DNA of 64,000 nucleotides from Planctomycetota bacterium (lineage in GTDB: Bacteria > Planctomycetota > MHYJ01 > JACQXL01 > JACQZI01). The stretch covers positions 62,001-126,000 of the forward strand of contig JACQZI010000008.1 of the NCBI GenBank assembly GCA_016207825.1. Reading direction: 5' to 3'. This document shows positions 8,352-15,599 of this stretch, in pieces. The position numbers and the translations under genes are program-made. The notes below the pieces were generated by a model. It saw only the letters and a list, made by a program, of their open reading frames with translations. It ran no database searches and was not told the DNA's origin. How positions within the stretch are numbered: position 1 is the stretch's first letter; each line of letters begins with the position of its first letter.

Positions 8352-8885
8352 TTAATCTTTCATGTCCCAATTGGTGATATCGTCATATTTCTCCGATTCA
8401 GGGTCTTTGTCTTCTTCGCCGTTCGGCCCCCAGGAAGCAATATCAAAAGAAGTTTTATTGTTGAGCCCGTTCGGCAAATGGTCATCACCGGGGCATTTAT
8501 AATACAAGCGGTTTCCCCATGAGTCCAGTATGTATTTTTCGCTGTCCAATTCCTGCTTTTTATAATATTCAATCGGGCCGTAAGGCTCGATTTGTTCTTC
8601 TCCGGTTTCCTGGTTCTTGTAGACAACGACTTCTATCTTTTCCCCGAGGAAATAATAAAGGTTTTGGGAACCTTCCCATGTGCCGGTGGTTTTGGGATAT
8701 TCCTGGAATTTTTCGTAATATCTTTGCAGGGATGATTTAAGCCGTTCTATTAATGCTTTGGTGTTATCTAGCATGGCGCGTTCTTTATAGTTGGAAAACC
8801 CTGTGGCGACGATTGTGCCTAAAATCATGATTATCGCGCAGACCACGAGCATTTCCAGCAATGTAAAACCTTTAATCTTATTCAT
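8352..8885 (-). CDS. gspG: Major-pseudopilin-type protein, GspG-like
   Basis: A 177-residue prepilin with leader MNKIKG and FTLLEMLVVCAIIMILGTIVATGFSNYKERA, then the GspG-like pattern ALIERLKSSLQRYYEKFQEYPKT and LDSWGNRLYYKCPG near the C-terminus. In GspG this aspartate-rich end binds calcium; here WGPNGEEDKDPESEKYDDITNW fits that position. GAGG lies six bases before ATG 8885, which is preferred over longer readings. It is first of the four pseudopilin genes. Confidence 0.85.
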   Translation of the reverse strand: MNKIKGFTLLEMLVVCAIIMILGTIVATGFSNYKERAMLDNTKALIERLKSSLQRYYEKFQEYPKTTGTWEGSQNLYYFLGEKIEVVVYKNQETGEEQIEPYGPIEYYKKQELDSEKYILDSWGNRLYYKCPGDDHLPNGLNNKTSFDIASWGPNGEEDKDPESEKYDDITNWDMKD

Positions 8886-8960
8886 AACGCCTCTATAATA
8901 AAATATACATGATATTGCTTGCCGAGTCAACTTTTGTTGTTAATTTATAGGATATTTTAT

Positions 8961-8995
8961 GGAGGTAATCCCGGCGTATCGTCGGGATGGCCTCC
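8961..8995. repeat. Palindromic element between tRNA-Ala and gspG
   Basis: A 35-base hairpin with an inner CCCGGCG-n-CGTCGGG core and an outer GGAGG/CCTCC stem. It belongs to the dispersed CCCG-type family and lies just downstream of tRNA-Ala on the minus strand, where it could end tRNA transcription; it has no run of T after it. Confidence 0.55.
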
Positions 8996-9011
8996 CTAGT
9001 CTTAAAGCATA

Positions 9012-9084
9012 TGGAGGTGAGGGGATTCGAACCCCTGGCCTGCTGATTGCGAACCAGCCGCTCTCCCAGCTGAGCTACACCCCC
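9012..9084 (-). tRNA. tRNA-Ala (anticodon CGC)
   Basis: On the minus strand the gene begins GGGGGTGTAGCTCAGCTGGGAGAG and ends CACCTCC-A. The acceptor stem contains the G3:U70 pair that identifies alanine tRNA. The anticodon stem GCTGG/TCAGC holds TTCGCAA (anticodon CGC), and the T arm is AGGGG-TTCGAAT-CCCCT. No CCA is encoded, unlike tRNA-Pro in this window. Confidence 0.95.
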
Positions 9085-9103
9085 GTTTTAGTTTAATAGA
9101 TAC

Positions 9104-9201
9104 CCACGCCTTTACAGGCGTGGTTCTTATTGCTTCAGGCTTCGCCTGTCCAGCAACTTCGTTGCTGGAAACGGCTTTCACCCCCGCCTTCACAGGCGGG
9201 G
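9104..9201. repeat. Cluster of four tight hairpins (possible MITE or IS200/IS605-type end)
   Basis: Four perfect hairpins follow one another: CCACGCC/GGCGTGG (9104-9123), CAGGC-TTC-GCCTG (9136-9148), CCAGCAAC-TTC-GTTGCTGG (9150-9168) and CCCCGCCT/AGGCGGGG (9182-9201). No transposase frame is present. Closely spaced subterminal hairpins with flipped bases are typical of IS200/IS605 ends and of REP-type derivatives, so a non-autonomous remnant is possible. It lies upstream of the plus-strand radical SAM gene. Confidence 0.5.
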
Positions 9202-9300
9202 AACTCCCGCTGTTATTAGAAAATCAAATTAGCAGAATATCAGCAAATTGTCAAACCAAAATAGATTGATTTTCCTGAAGATAATAGTAAACTATGACTT

Positions 9301-10335
9301 ATGTTTGAAGCAAGTTATTATGAAGTTATAAAACCGGATGATAGTGTAGCGGCCAATAAAGTCCGCTGCCACATATGCCCGCATAATTGCCTTATCGCTC
9401 CGGATAAAACAGGTATCTGCCGGCAGAGGAAAAATATTAGCGGCAGGCTGTATCTCATTAATTACGGAAAAGTTACTTCGGTTAATCTCGACCCAATAGA
9501 GAAAAAACCGCTGTATCACTTTCATCCGGCTAGCCAGATTATTTCTTTCGGCACTAATGGATGCAATTTAAGCTGTATGTTCTGCCAGAACTGGTCTATT
9601 TCACAGGAAGATGCAGGGACAGAAGATATTTCACCTCGTGACGCGATTAAAATCGCCCAACAGCATAAATCAAATGGAATTGCTTATACATATAATGAGC
9701 CTTTGATGTGGTATGAATTCGTCCGCGACTGCGCCAAATTAGCGCGTGAAGCCAATCTCAAAAATGTCTTGGTAACCAACGGATTTATCAATCCGGAGCC
9801 TTTTGCCGAATTACTGCCTTATATTGACGCGCTGAATATTGATATCAAAAGCATCCACCCTGAATTCTACAAGAAATTATGCAAAGCGCGCCTTGAACCG
9901 GTATTGGAAACGGCTAAAACGGCAAAGAAGAAGGCTCATGTCGAAATTACCAACCTGATAATCCCCGAGGAAAATGATACGGAGGATGACTTCCGCAAGA
10001 TTTCCGAATGGGTTGCCGAAAACCTGGGCAAGGATACGCCGTTGCATTTTTCCGCTTATTATCCGACTTATAAATTAAATAATCCGCCCACTCCGCCAAG
10101 CACGCTTCAGAAGGCATACGAAATCGGCAGGAAATACTTGGATTATGTCTATTTGGGGAATGTTAGTGTGGAAAAAGGCAGGGATACGTTTTGTGTCAAA
10201 TGCCGGACAAAACTTATCCAGAGAATCGGGTATAACGTAAAGATTCTCAGGCTTGCTAAAGATAGTAGCAATGTATCTCCGAAAGGGGGCGGCAGATGCG
10301 GTAATTGCGGAGCGGAGAATAATATTATTCTGTAA
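9301..10335 (+). CDS. amrS: AmmeMemoRadiSam-type radical SAM enzyme
   Basis: A 344-residue radical SAM protein of the AmrS (PflA-like) family, which travels with AMMECR1 and Memo homologues in other genomes; neither partner is in this window. The [4Fe-4S]-binding CxxxCxxC is C88-C92-C95 in GTNGCNLSCMFCQNWSIS. An N-terminal cysteine set (C23, C26, C30, C40, in CHICPHNC) and two C-terminal CxxC pairs (FCVKC, CGNC) probably bind further metal. NEPLMWYEFV and LVTNGFINPEP are typical of the family. The substrate is unproven. It is flanked by minus-strand genes and so is a lone unit. Confidence 0.9.
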   Translation: MFEASYYEVIKPDDSVAANKVRCHICPHNCLIAPDKTGICRQRKNISGRLYLINYGKVTSVNLDPIEKKPLYHFHPASQIISFGTNGCNLSCMFCQNWSISQEDAGTEDISPRDAIKIAQQHKSNGIAYTYNEPLMWYEFVRDCAKLAREANLKNVLVTNGFINPEPFAELLPYIDALNIDIKSIHPEFYKKLCKARLEPVLETAKTAKKKAHVEITNLIIPEENDTEDDFRKISEWVAENLGKDTPLHFSAYYPTYKLNNPPTPPSTLQKAYEIGRKYLDYVYLGNVSVEKGRDTFCVKCRTKLIQRIGYNVKILRLAKDSSNVSPKGGGRCGNCGAENNIIL

Positions 10336-10350
10336 AGCAGGCTGATAGTA

Positions 10351-11286
10351 TTACCACATTTCGATTTCGGGTTCCAATGATATATTGAACTTGGTTTTGA
10401 CAACGTTTTGGATGTGGTTAATCAGGTTGGTGATATCTTCTGACTTTGCGTTGCCTGTATTTATGATATAATTGGCGTGTTTTTCGGAGACTTTGGCTCC
10501 GCCGATAGCATAGCCTTTCAATCCTGTTTGGTCAATAAGTTTTCCTGCCCCGACGCTTTCGGTCGGGACGTTCCCGAAATTATCGGGACTTCCGCTGGTC
10601 GCGCTTCGCGCCGGATTCTTGAATACGCATCCGGCGCTTTTATCCGCCAGCGGTTGTAATAGGTTCTTTTCCTCAAGTATTTTCTGGAAGCGGTTTTTTA
10701 ATTCATCAGGAGTTGCCCCATTCAACCGGAAATTGGCGGACAAGATGACATTCTTGCCTTTTAAGGAAGATGTGCGATAGCCGAATGTCAGCTTGGATTT
10801 ATCAATGAGCGATTCTTCACCGAAACGGTTTAATATGATGACCGAAGCCAGATAATCGCTGATATTACCGTATTTGCCTCCGGCATTCATTGCCACCGCG
10901 CCGCCGATAGAGCCCGGGATGCCGGCTAATACTTCAAATCCCTGCAATCCGGCGCTGATACATTTGTTTATCAGGTGCGATAGTCCATATCCTGCTTCCA
11001 CTTCAATATTTTTGCCGCTGATATTGAGCCCGGTAAGGTTTGTTTTTATAACGATTCCCTTAACGCCTTTATCAGAGACAAGCAGGTTAGTTCCATTGCC
11101 GAGTATGTGAACGGGTAATTTATTTTCCCGGCACAAAGCGTATATTTCTTTTAGCTGGTCTATATCGGTAGGGGAGATAAAAACTTCGGCAGGACCGCCG
11201 ATTCCAAACGAGGTATGCTTGGACAGCGGTTCATTAAACCGAGTGATTTTTCCGTAAGGCTTAAATAATTCTTTTAAATCGGTCAT
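10351..11286 (-). CDS. murB: UDP-N-acetylenolpyruvoylglucosamine reductase, with a palindromic-repeat insert
   Basis: A 311-residue FAD enzyme that makes UDP-MurNAc for peptidoglycan. Visible are the FAD-binding LGNGTNLLVSDKG (63-75), AGIPGSIGGAVAMNAGG (121-137), the active-site FGYRTSSLK (168-176), SAGCVFKNP (217-225), GAGKLIDQTGLKGYAIGGAKVSEKHANYI (246-274) and the catalytic glutamate in LEPEIEMW near the C-terminus. Relatives run almost directly from FKNP to AGKLI; here about 20 extra residues (226-246) are encoded by palindromic repeat DNA. The lack of a serine-rich C-terminal domain marks the type II form. The start overlaps the murC stop (ATGA). All catalytic motifs survive, so it is probably active. 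Confidence 0.95.
   Translation of the reverse strand: MTDLKELFKPYGKITRFNEPLSKHTSFGIGGPAEVFISPTDIDQLKEIYALCRENKLPVHILGNGTNLLVSDKGVKGIVIKTNLTGLNISGKNIEVEAGYGLSHLINKCISAGLQGFEVLAGIPGSIGGAVAMNAGGKYGNISDYLASVIILNRFGEESLIDKSKLTFGYRTSSLKGKNVILSANFRLNGATPDELKNRFQKILEEKNLLQPLADKSAGCVFKNPARSATSGSPDNFGNVPTESVGAGKLIDQTGLKGYAIGGAKVSEKHANYIINTGNAKSEDITNLINHIQNVVKTKFNISLEPEIEMW
10549..10611 (-). repeat. Palindromic element inserted in frame in murB
   Basis: This stretch encodes residues 226-246 of MurB and consists of three small hairpins: GCGAAGCGC-type, TCCCGATAATTTCGGGA and GTCCCGACCGAAAGCGTCGGG-like. The last two match the CCCGA-n-TCGGG family found in spacers elsewhere in the window. The reading frame is open through it. 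It resembles in principle the Rickettsia palindromic elements known to enter protein-coding genes. Confidence 0.8.
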
Positions 11287-12680
11287 TTTGTTAGTTCAAC
11301 CGCTATTTTCCAAACATCTCCTGCCCCCATAGTAATCACTGCATCGTGTTTAGTCAAGTGATTTCGGAGATGTTTTATTATTTCCGGAAACTTAGGGATA
11401 TAATAAGCATTGCCCCCTTTTTGGTTTATTTTCTCAGAGAGCAGTTTGGAAGAGACGCGTTTCTTTTCTGCTTCGCTGTCACGGGCGAAATAGATATCAG
11501 GTAAAATGACTTTATCAGCTTTGGAGAGAACATCAGTGAATTCATTAATTAAGCATCTTGTCCGGTGCGCCTGATGAGGTTGGAAAACCAGGCATATTTG
11601 CTTATCAGGATACAAGCCCCGCGCGGCATTTAATGTGGCCTTTATTTCGGTGGGGTGGTGCCCGTAGTCGTCTATGACCAGAGCGCCGTTAAAAGCTCCG
11701 TGGTATTGGAAACGCCTCCCAACCCCGCTGAATTTATCCAGCGCTTGCCTGACTCTGTTTTTATTTAGTTTGAGATGATGGGTAACTGCCAAGACGGCCA
11801 AGGCATTATAGATATTATGTATTCCCTGGATGTGGAGTGAGAAACGGCTGTAGGGTTTCTTATGATATAATGCCTTAAAATACCATTTCCCATTCTTTAG
11901 TTTGATATCAGTTGCGCGCCAGTCGCATTTTTCGCTTAAGCCGAAGCTGATGATTTTACGTTTGAGGCCGGCGATTGCCTTTCCGGTATTCTTGTCATCG
12001 CCGTTTGCGATGATTATTCCGTCATTCGGAACACGTCCGGCAAAAAACCTGAATGATTTAATGATGTTGGATAAATTCTTATAATAATCCAGGTGATCCG
12101 CTTCGATATTAGTGATAACGGCGATTTTATAAAATAAGCTGTGGAATGAACGGTCGTATTCGCAGGCTTCGCTGACAAAGAAATCGCCTTTATCCACATG
12201 CGCGCTTGCTTTTAAATCAGTCACATACCCTCCGATGACGAATGACGGTTTTTCACCGGCATGGCTTAAGGTATATGCCAATAAGGAACTGGTGGTGGTT
12301 TTTCCATGGCATCCGGCGACGGCAATTCCGTATTTTTCGCGCATGAGAAGCCCAACCATTTGTGCGTATTTCAGTATAGGTATGTTAAACTCTTTTGCCC
12401 TGATTATTTCCGGGTTGGTATTAGTTATGGCGGCTGATTTGACCACGAGGCAACAGCGCCGGTTAATATTTTTTGATGCATGTCCGATATGCACTTTTAT
12501 CCCTTTAGCTTTAAGCGCTTGAAGAGCAGGAGATGCTTGCATATCAGAGCCGGTAACTTTGTAGCCGCGCTGGATTAAACAGCCTGCCAGTCCACACATC
12601 CCGGTTCCGCCTATGCCGATAAGGTGGATAAGGCCGTTTCTTTCAAGATTTAAAGTCGACGAATCTTTTAACCGTTTCAT
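11283..12680 (-). CDS. murC: UDP-N-acetylmuramate--L-alanine ligase
   Basis: A 465-residue Mur ligase that adds the first amino acid of the peptidoglycan stem. Three domains are seen: the UDP-binding Rossmann domain (HLIGIGGTGMCGLAGCLIQRGYKVTGSD, 19-46), the ATPase domain with P-loop AGCHGKTTTSSLLAYTL near 117-133 and TNIEADHLDYY near 190, and the C-terminal domain with IDDYGHHPTEIKATL near 340. Length is standard. It shares one base with the HEAT/TPR gene before it and four with murB after it, so the three are likely co-translated. Confidence 0.97.
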   Translation of the reverse strand: MKRLKDSSTLNLERNGLIHLIGIGGTGMCGLAGCLIQRGYKVTGSDMQASPALQALKAKGIKVHIGHASKNINRRCCLVVKSAAITNTNPEIIRAKEFNIPILKYAQMVGLLMREKYGIAVAGCHGKTTTSSLLAYTLSHAGEKPSFVIGGYVTDLKASAHVDKGDFFVSEACEYDRSFHSLFYKIAVITNIEADHLDYYKNLSNIIKSFRFFAGRVPNDGIIIANGDDKNTGKAIAGLKRKIISFGLSEKCDWRATDIKLKNGKWYFKALYHKKPYSRFSLHIQGIHNIYNALAVLAVTHHLKLNKNRVRQALDKFSGVGRRFQYHGAFNGALVIDDYGHHPTEIKATLNAARGLYPDKQICLVFQPHQAHRTRCLINEFTDVLSKADKVILPDIYFARDSEAEKKRVSSKLLSEKINQKGGNAYYIPKFPEIIKHLRNHLTKHDAVITMGAGDVWKIAVELTK

Positions 12681-13897
12681 TAAACTTCTGCCAGATTCTT
12701 GAAATCCCTGTCGTTCCAGTAAGGCTTAAATATATTGTCATTGAGCGCTTCGTCTTTAAGCTCGCTGTCTATGACAAAGGCCTTTTTTAAATACTCAAGC
12801 ATATCGGATTTTTTGTGGAGCAGGGCATAGGCAGTTGCCAGATTATAAAGGATGATGGGGTTGTCCGGCGCAAGCTGGAGCGACTTTTTGTAAGATTCCA
12901 CCGCTTCATCATAACGTTCCAGGTTTCTTAACGCGGTTCCGTGGTTATTCCAAGCGTGGTAATAGCCCGGATTAAGGTCCAAAACTTTCTTAAAGTATTT
13001 AAGCGCATCCTTATTGCGTCCGTTCAGGAGATAAAAAGAGCCGCCGATGAATGTGGTGTAAGCCTCGGCTTCATTTGAAAACTTTTTCTTATTTTCCTCT
13101 AATTCCTTATCAAGCCGTTCACGCTGGTCGGAGAGGAGTTTTTTTATTTCCCTTTCCATGTCCTGTTTGGTTTGCGCGACGGTTGCCTTGAGTTCGTTTT
13201 CCGCTTTTTCCCTCAAGCTCATGCTGCCTTCGCGTATACGGTGTTCCAGGTTTTGCTGAAGGAGATCTGAAAACCTTTCTATTTCAACCGAATTTTCTTC
13301 TTTTAGCTTATGGAAAAATTCGGTGGATTCAGCGCGTCTTTTTTCTATTTCGTTCATGAGGTTATCAAACCGCTGGGTTACTCCGTCCGCCTCCGAGACA
13401 TAGCGTTCCACTTTCTTGATGATTTCCTTGGTTTCCTTTATCTTGGAGCCTCCGATAAAGCTGAAAACCATGATGAAAAGGAAAAGGATAAGCAGTGAAA
13501 TAATAATGACAATAAAGCTCACATTTAAGTAAGTGCGCGTTTCGGCGAGCTCTCGTTCGGTCAGGCTGGTTTCCCTGAATTCCTTGCTGCCGGCTTCATC
13601 CCACCATTTTATCCAGGCGTCGTATTCCGTGCCGAGTTGTTTTTGCCCGGTGATGGTTGCCAGCGCATTATGGAGTGCGTTTTTGACTTCTTCCTTGTCT
13701 TCGGATTCCAGGGCGTCAATCAGTGATTTCACCGCGGTTCGGGAATTCATGGTGGCCAGGATATTTGCGGCATCGCGCCGGGCAGTCCATTTTTTATCCC
13801 TCAGGTAGCTTATGATTTCCGCTTCATCAGCACGCAGGGATAAAGTTGCCATTAACATTAATAATGCAACCAGGCAGGGCTTTAATAATTGTTTCAT
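12680..13897 (-). CDS. HEAT and TPR repeat membrane protein
   Basis: A 405-residue protein with a signal-like N-terminus (MKQLLKPCLVALLMLMATLSLRA), a short HEAT-like region (about 25-85: IISYLRDKKWTARRDAANILATMNSRTAVKSLIDALES), a membrane helix near 125-150 (FIVIIISLLILFLFIMVFSFI), a long coiled coil (about 155-265) and a TPR pair near 275-380 (KYFKKVLDLNPGYYHAWNNHGTALRNL). The topology suggests a periplasmic HEAT part and a cytoplasmic coiled-coil/TPR part. ATG 13897 is chosen over a TTG two codons earlier because AAGGAG sits seven bases before it. No enzyme motif is seen. Tight linkage to murC-murB hints at a cell-envelope role, which is inference. Confidence 0.75.
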   Translation of the reverse strand: MKQLLKPCLVALLMLMATLSLRADEAEIISYLRDKKWTARRDAANILATMNSRTAVKSLIDALESEDKEEVKNALHNALATITGQKQLGTEYDAWIKWWDEAGSKEFRETSLTERELAETRTYLNVSFIVIIISLLILFLFIMVFSFIGGSKIKETKEIIKKVERYVSEADGVTQRFDNLMNEIEKRRAESTEFFHKLKEENSVEIERFSDLLQQNLEHRIREGSMSLREKAENELKATVAQTKQDMEREIKKLLSDQRERLDKELEENKKKFSNEAEAYTTFIGGSFYLLNGRNKDALKYFKKVLDLNPGYYHAWNNHGTALRNLERYDEAVESYKKSLQLAPDNPIILYNLATAYALLHKKSDMLEYLKKAFVIDSELKDEALNDNIFKPYWNDRDFKNLAEV

Positions 13898-13911
13898 AGT
13901 CAAACTCCTTG

Positions 13912-14844
13912 TTAATTATGTTCCGCAAATACAGGGATAGTTTTATGGATTACCTCTATATTAATCGGCAAATAGCCGCAGAAGTCTCCATCAACCTGGA
14001 CGGGAACCTTATCCGGGCTGGATATCCGTATTTTCCTGCCGTGATGGTAAGATGAATTCATATTTTTGGTCACATCCCCCCAAAAGGCATCCAAATAATA
14101 CCTGATTATTTCACGCCCGCTTTGGGCTTTGAACCATACGATATCCAGAAGTCCGTCATCTGTCTTAGCTTTTTGGGCGAATACCAGGGGACCGCCATAG
14201 CTCCTTGAATTTGCCACTTGTATAAACGCGGCTTTTTCCGTAATCAGCTTGCCGTCTATTTTCAGTGTTAGCTTGGGGAGTTTATAATACATCGCCGTTT
14301 TTAATGCTATCGGCACGTAACTGGTCGTATGGGGATGGAAATCCGCGCCTTTACGTCTTTTATGATGCTGGTCGGCGACTTCGGCGTCAAAGCCGACACC
14401 TGCCATTGAGATGAATAATCTCGGCTTTTCCTTATCGGAACCGAAATTAATTTTCCCTATATCAAGCATCATTGTTTTCCCGGAGTTTAATAGACAGACG
14501 AATTCTTTAACGTTTGATGTTATTTTTAGTTCCTTGGCGATTACGTTTCCAGAGCCTACCGGTATAATTCCTAAAGGAACGCTGAATTTTATATCGCTTA
14601 GCCCGTTGATAACTTCATTAATGGTGCCGTCTCCGCCGATGCAGACCAGAGCGTCAAATTCGTTTCCTCTTGAAGCGGTTTTACATCCGTCCCCGGCTTT
14701 GGATGTTTCCTTTACGAACGGTTCATAATCAGAGCGTTTTAACTCGGTAAGGAGCCGTTTCAAGAGGAGTTTACCGCGCCCGGCGCCGGCAATGGGATTT
14801 ACGATAATGCCCAGTTTTTTCATAGATGATTCGTAATCTATCAT
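13912..14844 (-). CDS. Diacylglycerol/lipid kinase family protein (YegS/DgkB-like)
   Basis: A 310-residue protein of the diacylglycerol kinase catalytic family. Motifs are GIIVNPIAGAGRGKLLL near the start, the nucleotide-binding VCIGGDGTINEVINGL near 75-90, LGIIPVGSGNVIAKEL near 100-115 and FISMAGVGFDAEVADQ near 160. The C-terminal beta domain ends with VQVDGDFCGYLPINIEV. The substrate (diacylglycerol, undecaprenol or another lipid) cannot be told from sequence. An alternative start, ATG 14823 (MKKLGIIV), would remove seven residues; neither start has a good Shine-Dalgarno. Confidence 0.9.
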   Translation of the reverse strand: MIDYESSMKKLGIIVNPIAGAGRGKLLLKRLLTELKRSDYEPFVKETSKAGDGCKTASRGNEFDALVCIGGDGTINEVINGLSDIKFSVPLGIIPVGSGNVIAKELKITSNVKEFVCLLNSGKTMMLDIGKINFGSDKEKPRLFISMAGVGFDAEVADQHHKRRKGADFHPHTTSYVPIALKTAMYYKLPKLTLKIDGKLITEKAAFIQVANSRSYGGPLVFAQKAKTDDGLLDIVWFKAQSGREIIRYYLDAFWGDVTKNMNSSYHHGRKIRISSPDKVPVQVDGDFCGYLPINIEVIHKTIPVFAEHN

Positions 14845-14872
14845 ATTTGGTAAGAGATTTCAACAAAAATCC

Positions 14873-14900
14873 TTGACACTCGGCGTGATTCGTGTAGAAT
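14873..14900 (+). promoter_or_regulatory. Promoter of tRNA-fMet
   Basis: TTGACA at 14873-14878 and TAGAAT at 14895-14900 are separated by 16 bases. Transcription should begin near 14907, about 16 bases before the mature tRNA. It is one of the cleanest vegetative-type promoters in the window. Confidence 0.85.
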
Positions 14901-14922
14901 TGATGCTTCACAGATATAAGAA

Positions 14923-14996
14923 CGCGGGGTGGAGCAGTCTGGCAGCTCGCAAGGCTCATAACCTTGAGGTCGCCGGTTCAAATCCGGCCCCCGCTA
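14923..14996 (+). tRNA. Initiator tRNA-Met (anticodon CAT)
   Basis: The sequence closely follows bacterial initiator tRNA: CGCGGGGTGGAGCAG, an anticodon loop CTCATAA and the T arm GCCGG-TTCAAAT-CCGGC. The first base pair is not Watson-Crick (C1 with U72), as required for formylation and exclusion from elongation; most bacteria have C1-A72. The anticodon stem is CAAGG/CCTTG, so the usual three G:C pairs at 29-31 are reduced to two, with A29:U41. No CCA is encoded. Confidence 0.93.
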
Positions 14997-15096
14997 TTTT
15001 ACCTTTCCTAGCTTTGTGATATCTCTTTAAAGGCTTTATTCGGAATATAGTAAACTTATATGAGGTTATATGCCGATAGAAATAAAAGAATTTGTC

Positions 15097-15124
15097 TTGA
15101 CAATTATCCAGGAGTTGATATTAT
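15097..15124 (+). promoter_or_regulatory. Promoter of the small lipoprotein gene
   Basis: TTGACA at 15097-15102 and TATTAT at 15119-15124 are separated by 16 bases, giving a predicted start near 15131. The strong AGGAGGT Shine-Dalgarno at 15141-15147 follows, leaving a leader of about 20 bases. Confidence 0.75.
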
Positions 15125-15151
15125 TCCTATAAGTATAGCAGGAGGTAAAGT

Positions 15152-15592
15152 ATGAAAAACAAATGGGTTTTAGTATTACTTGGTATCCTAATCGTATCAG
15201 CTGGTTGTTCATGGTTTAAAAGGGCTCCGTCTAAAATAACCAATGCCGTTACATACCAGGCCGAATCAGGTTCGCTGGACCAGCCGAGTGATATTCCTAT
15301 CCCGGCTAATTTTGCCTATCAGAAATTTGATTCTATTTATTTGGTGGATGGTAATATCCGGACCGGCACGCTTAAATATATAGCTACCGAATTTGTTTCG
15401 ACTTTGGATGTCCTGAAGTTTTACGAGGAAAGAATGCCCAAGTATAAATGGGAAGAAGTCGCCACCGCTACGGCTAACGGCAAGAAAATAAAGGTTTACA
15501 AGCAAGTCTCCGGGGAAGACACCTGCAAAATTTCTATTTATCGCAACGATTACGACAAGTTGGAACTCTTGGTGGAAGTCGGACGCAAATAG
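15152..15592 (+). CDS. Small predicted lipoprotein
   Basis: A 146-residue protein with a lipoprotein signal (MKNKWVLVLLGILIVSAGC; lipidated Cys at 19) and a compact alpha/beta domain. SDIPIPANFAYQKFDSIYL followed by RTGTLKYIATEFVSTLDVLKFYEERMPKYKWEE recalls small lipoproteins in which a strand-helix unit is repeated, but no named family is recognised. AGGAGGT precedes the ATG by four bases. It is transcribed toward the TPR/peptidase gene; the two stop codons are only seven bases apart with no terminator hairpin between them. Confidence 0.75.
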   Translation: MKNKWVLVLLGILIVSAGCSWFKRAPSKITNAVTYQAESGSLDQPSDIPIPANFAYQKFDSIYLVDGNIRTGTLKYIATEFVSTLDVLKFYEERMPKYKWEEVATATANGKKIKVYKQVSGEDTCKISIYRNDYDKLELLVEVGRK

Positions 15593-15599
15593 GGTTTGT

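Noticed and set aside
9002-9193. Frame across tRNA-Ala and the hairpin cluster
   Set aside because: It is a reading of tRNA sequence and palindromes; a real protein gene overlapping a tRNA here is not credible.
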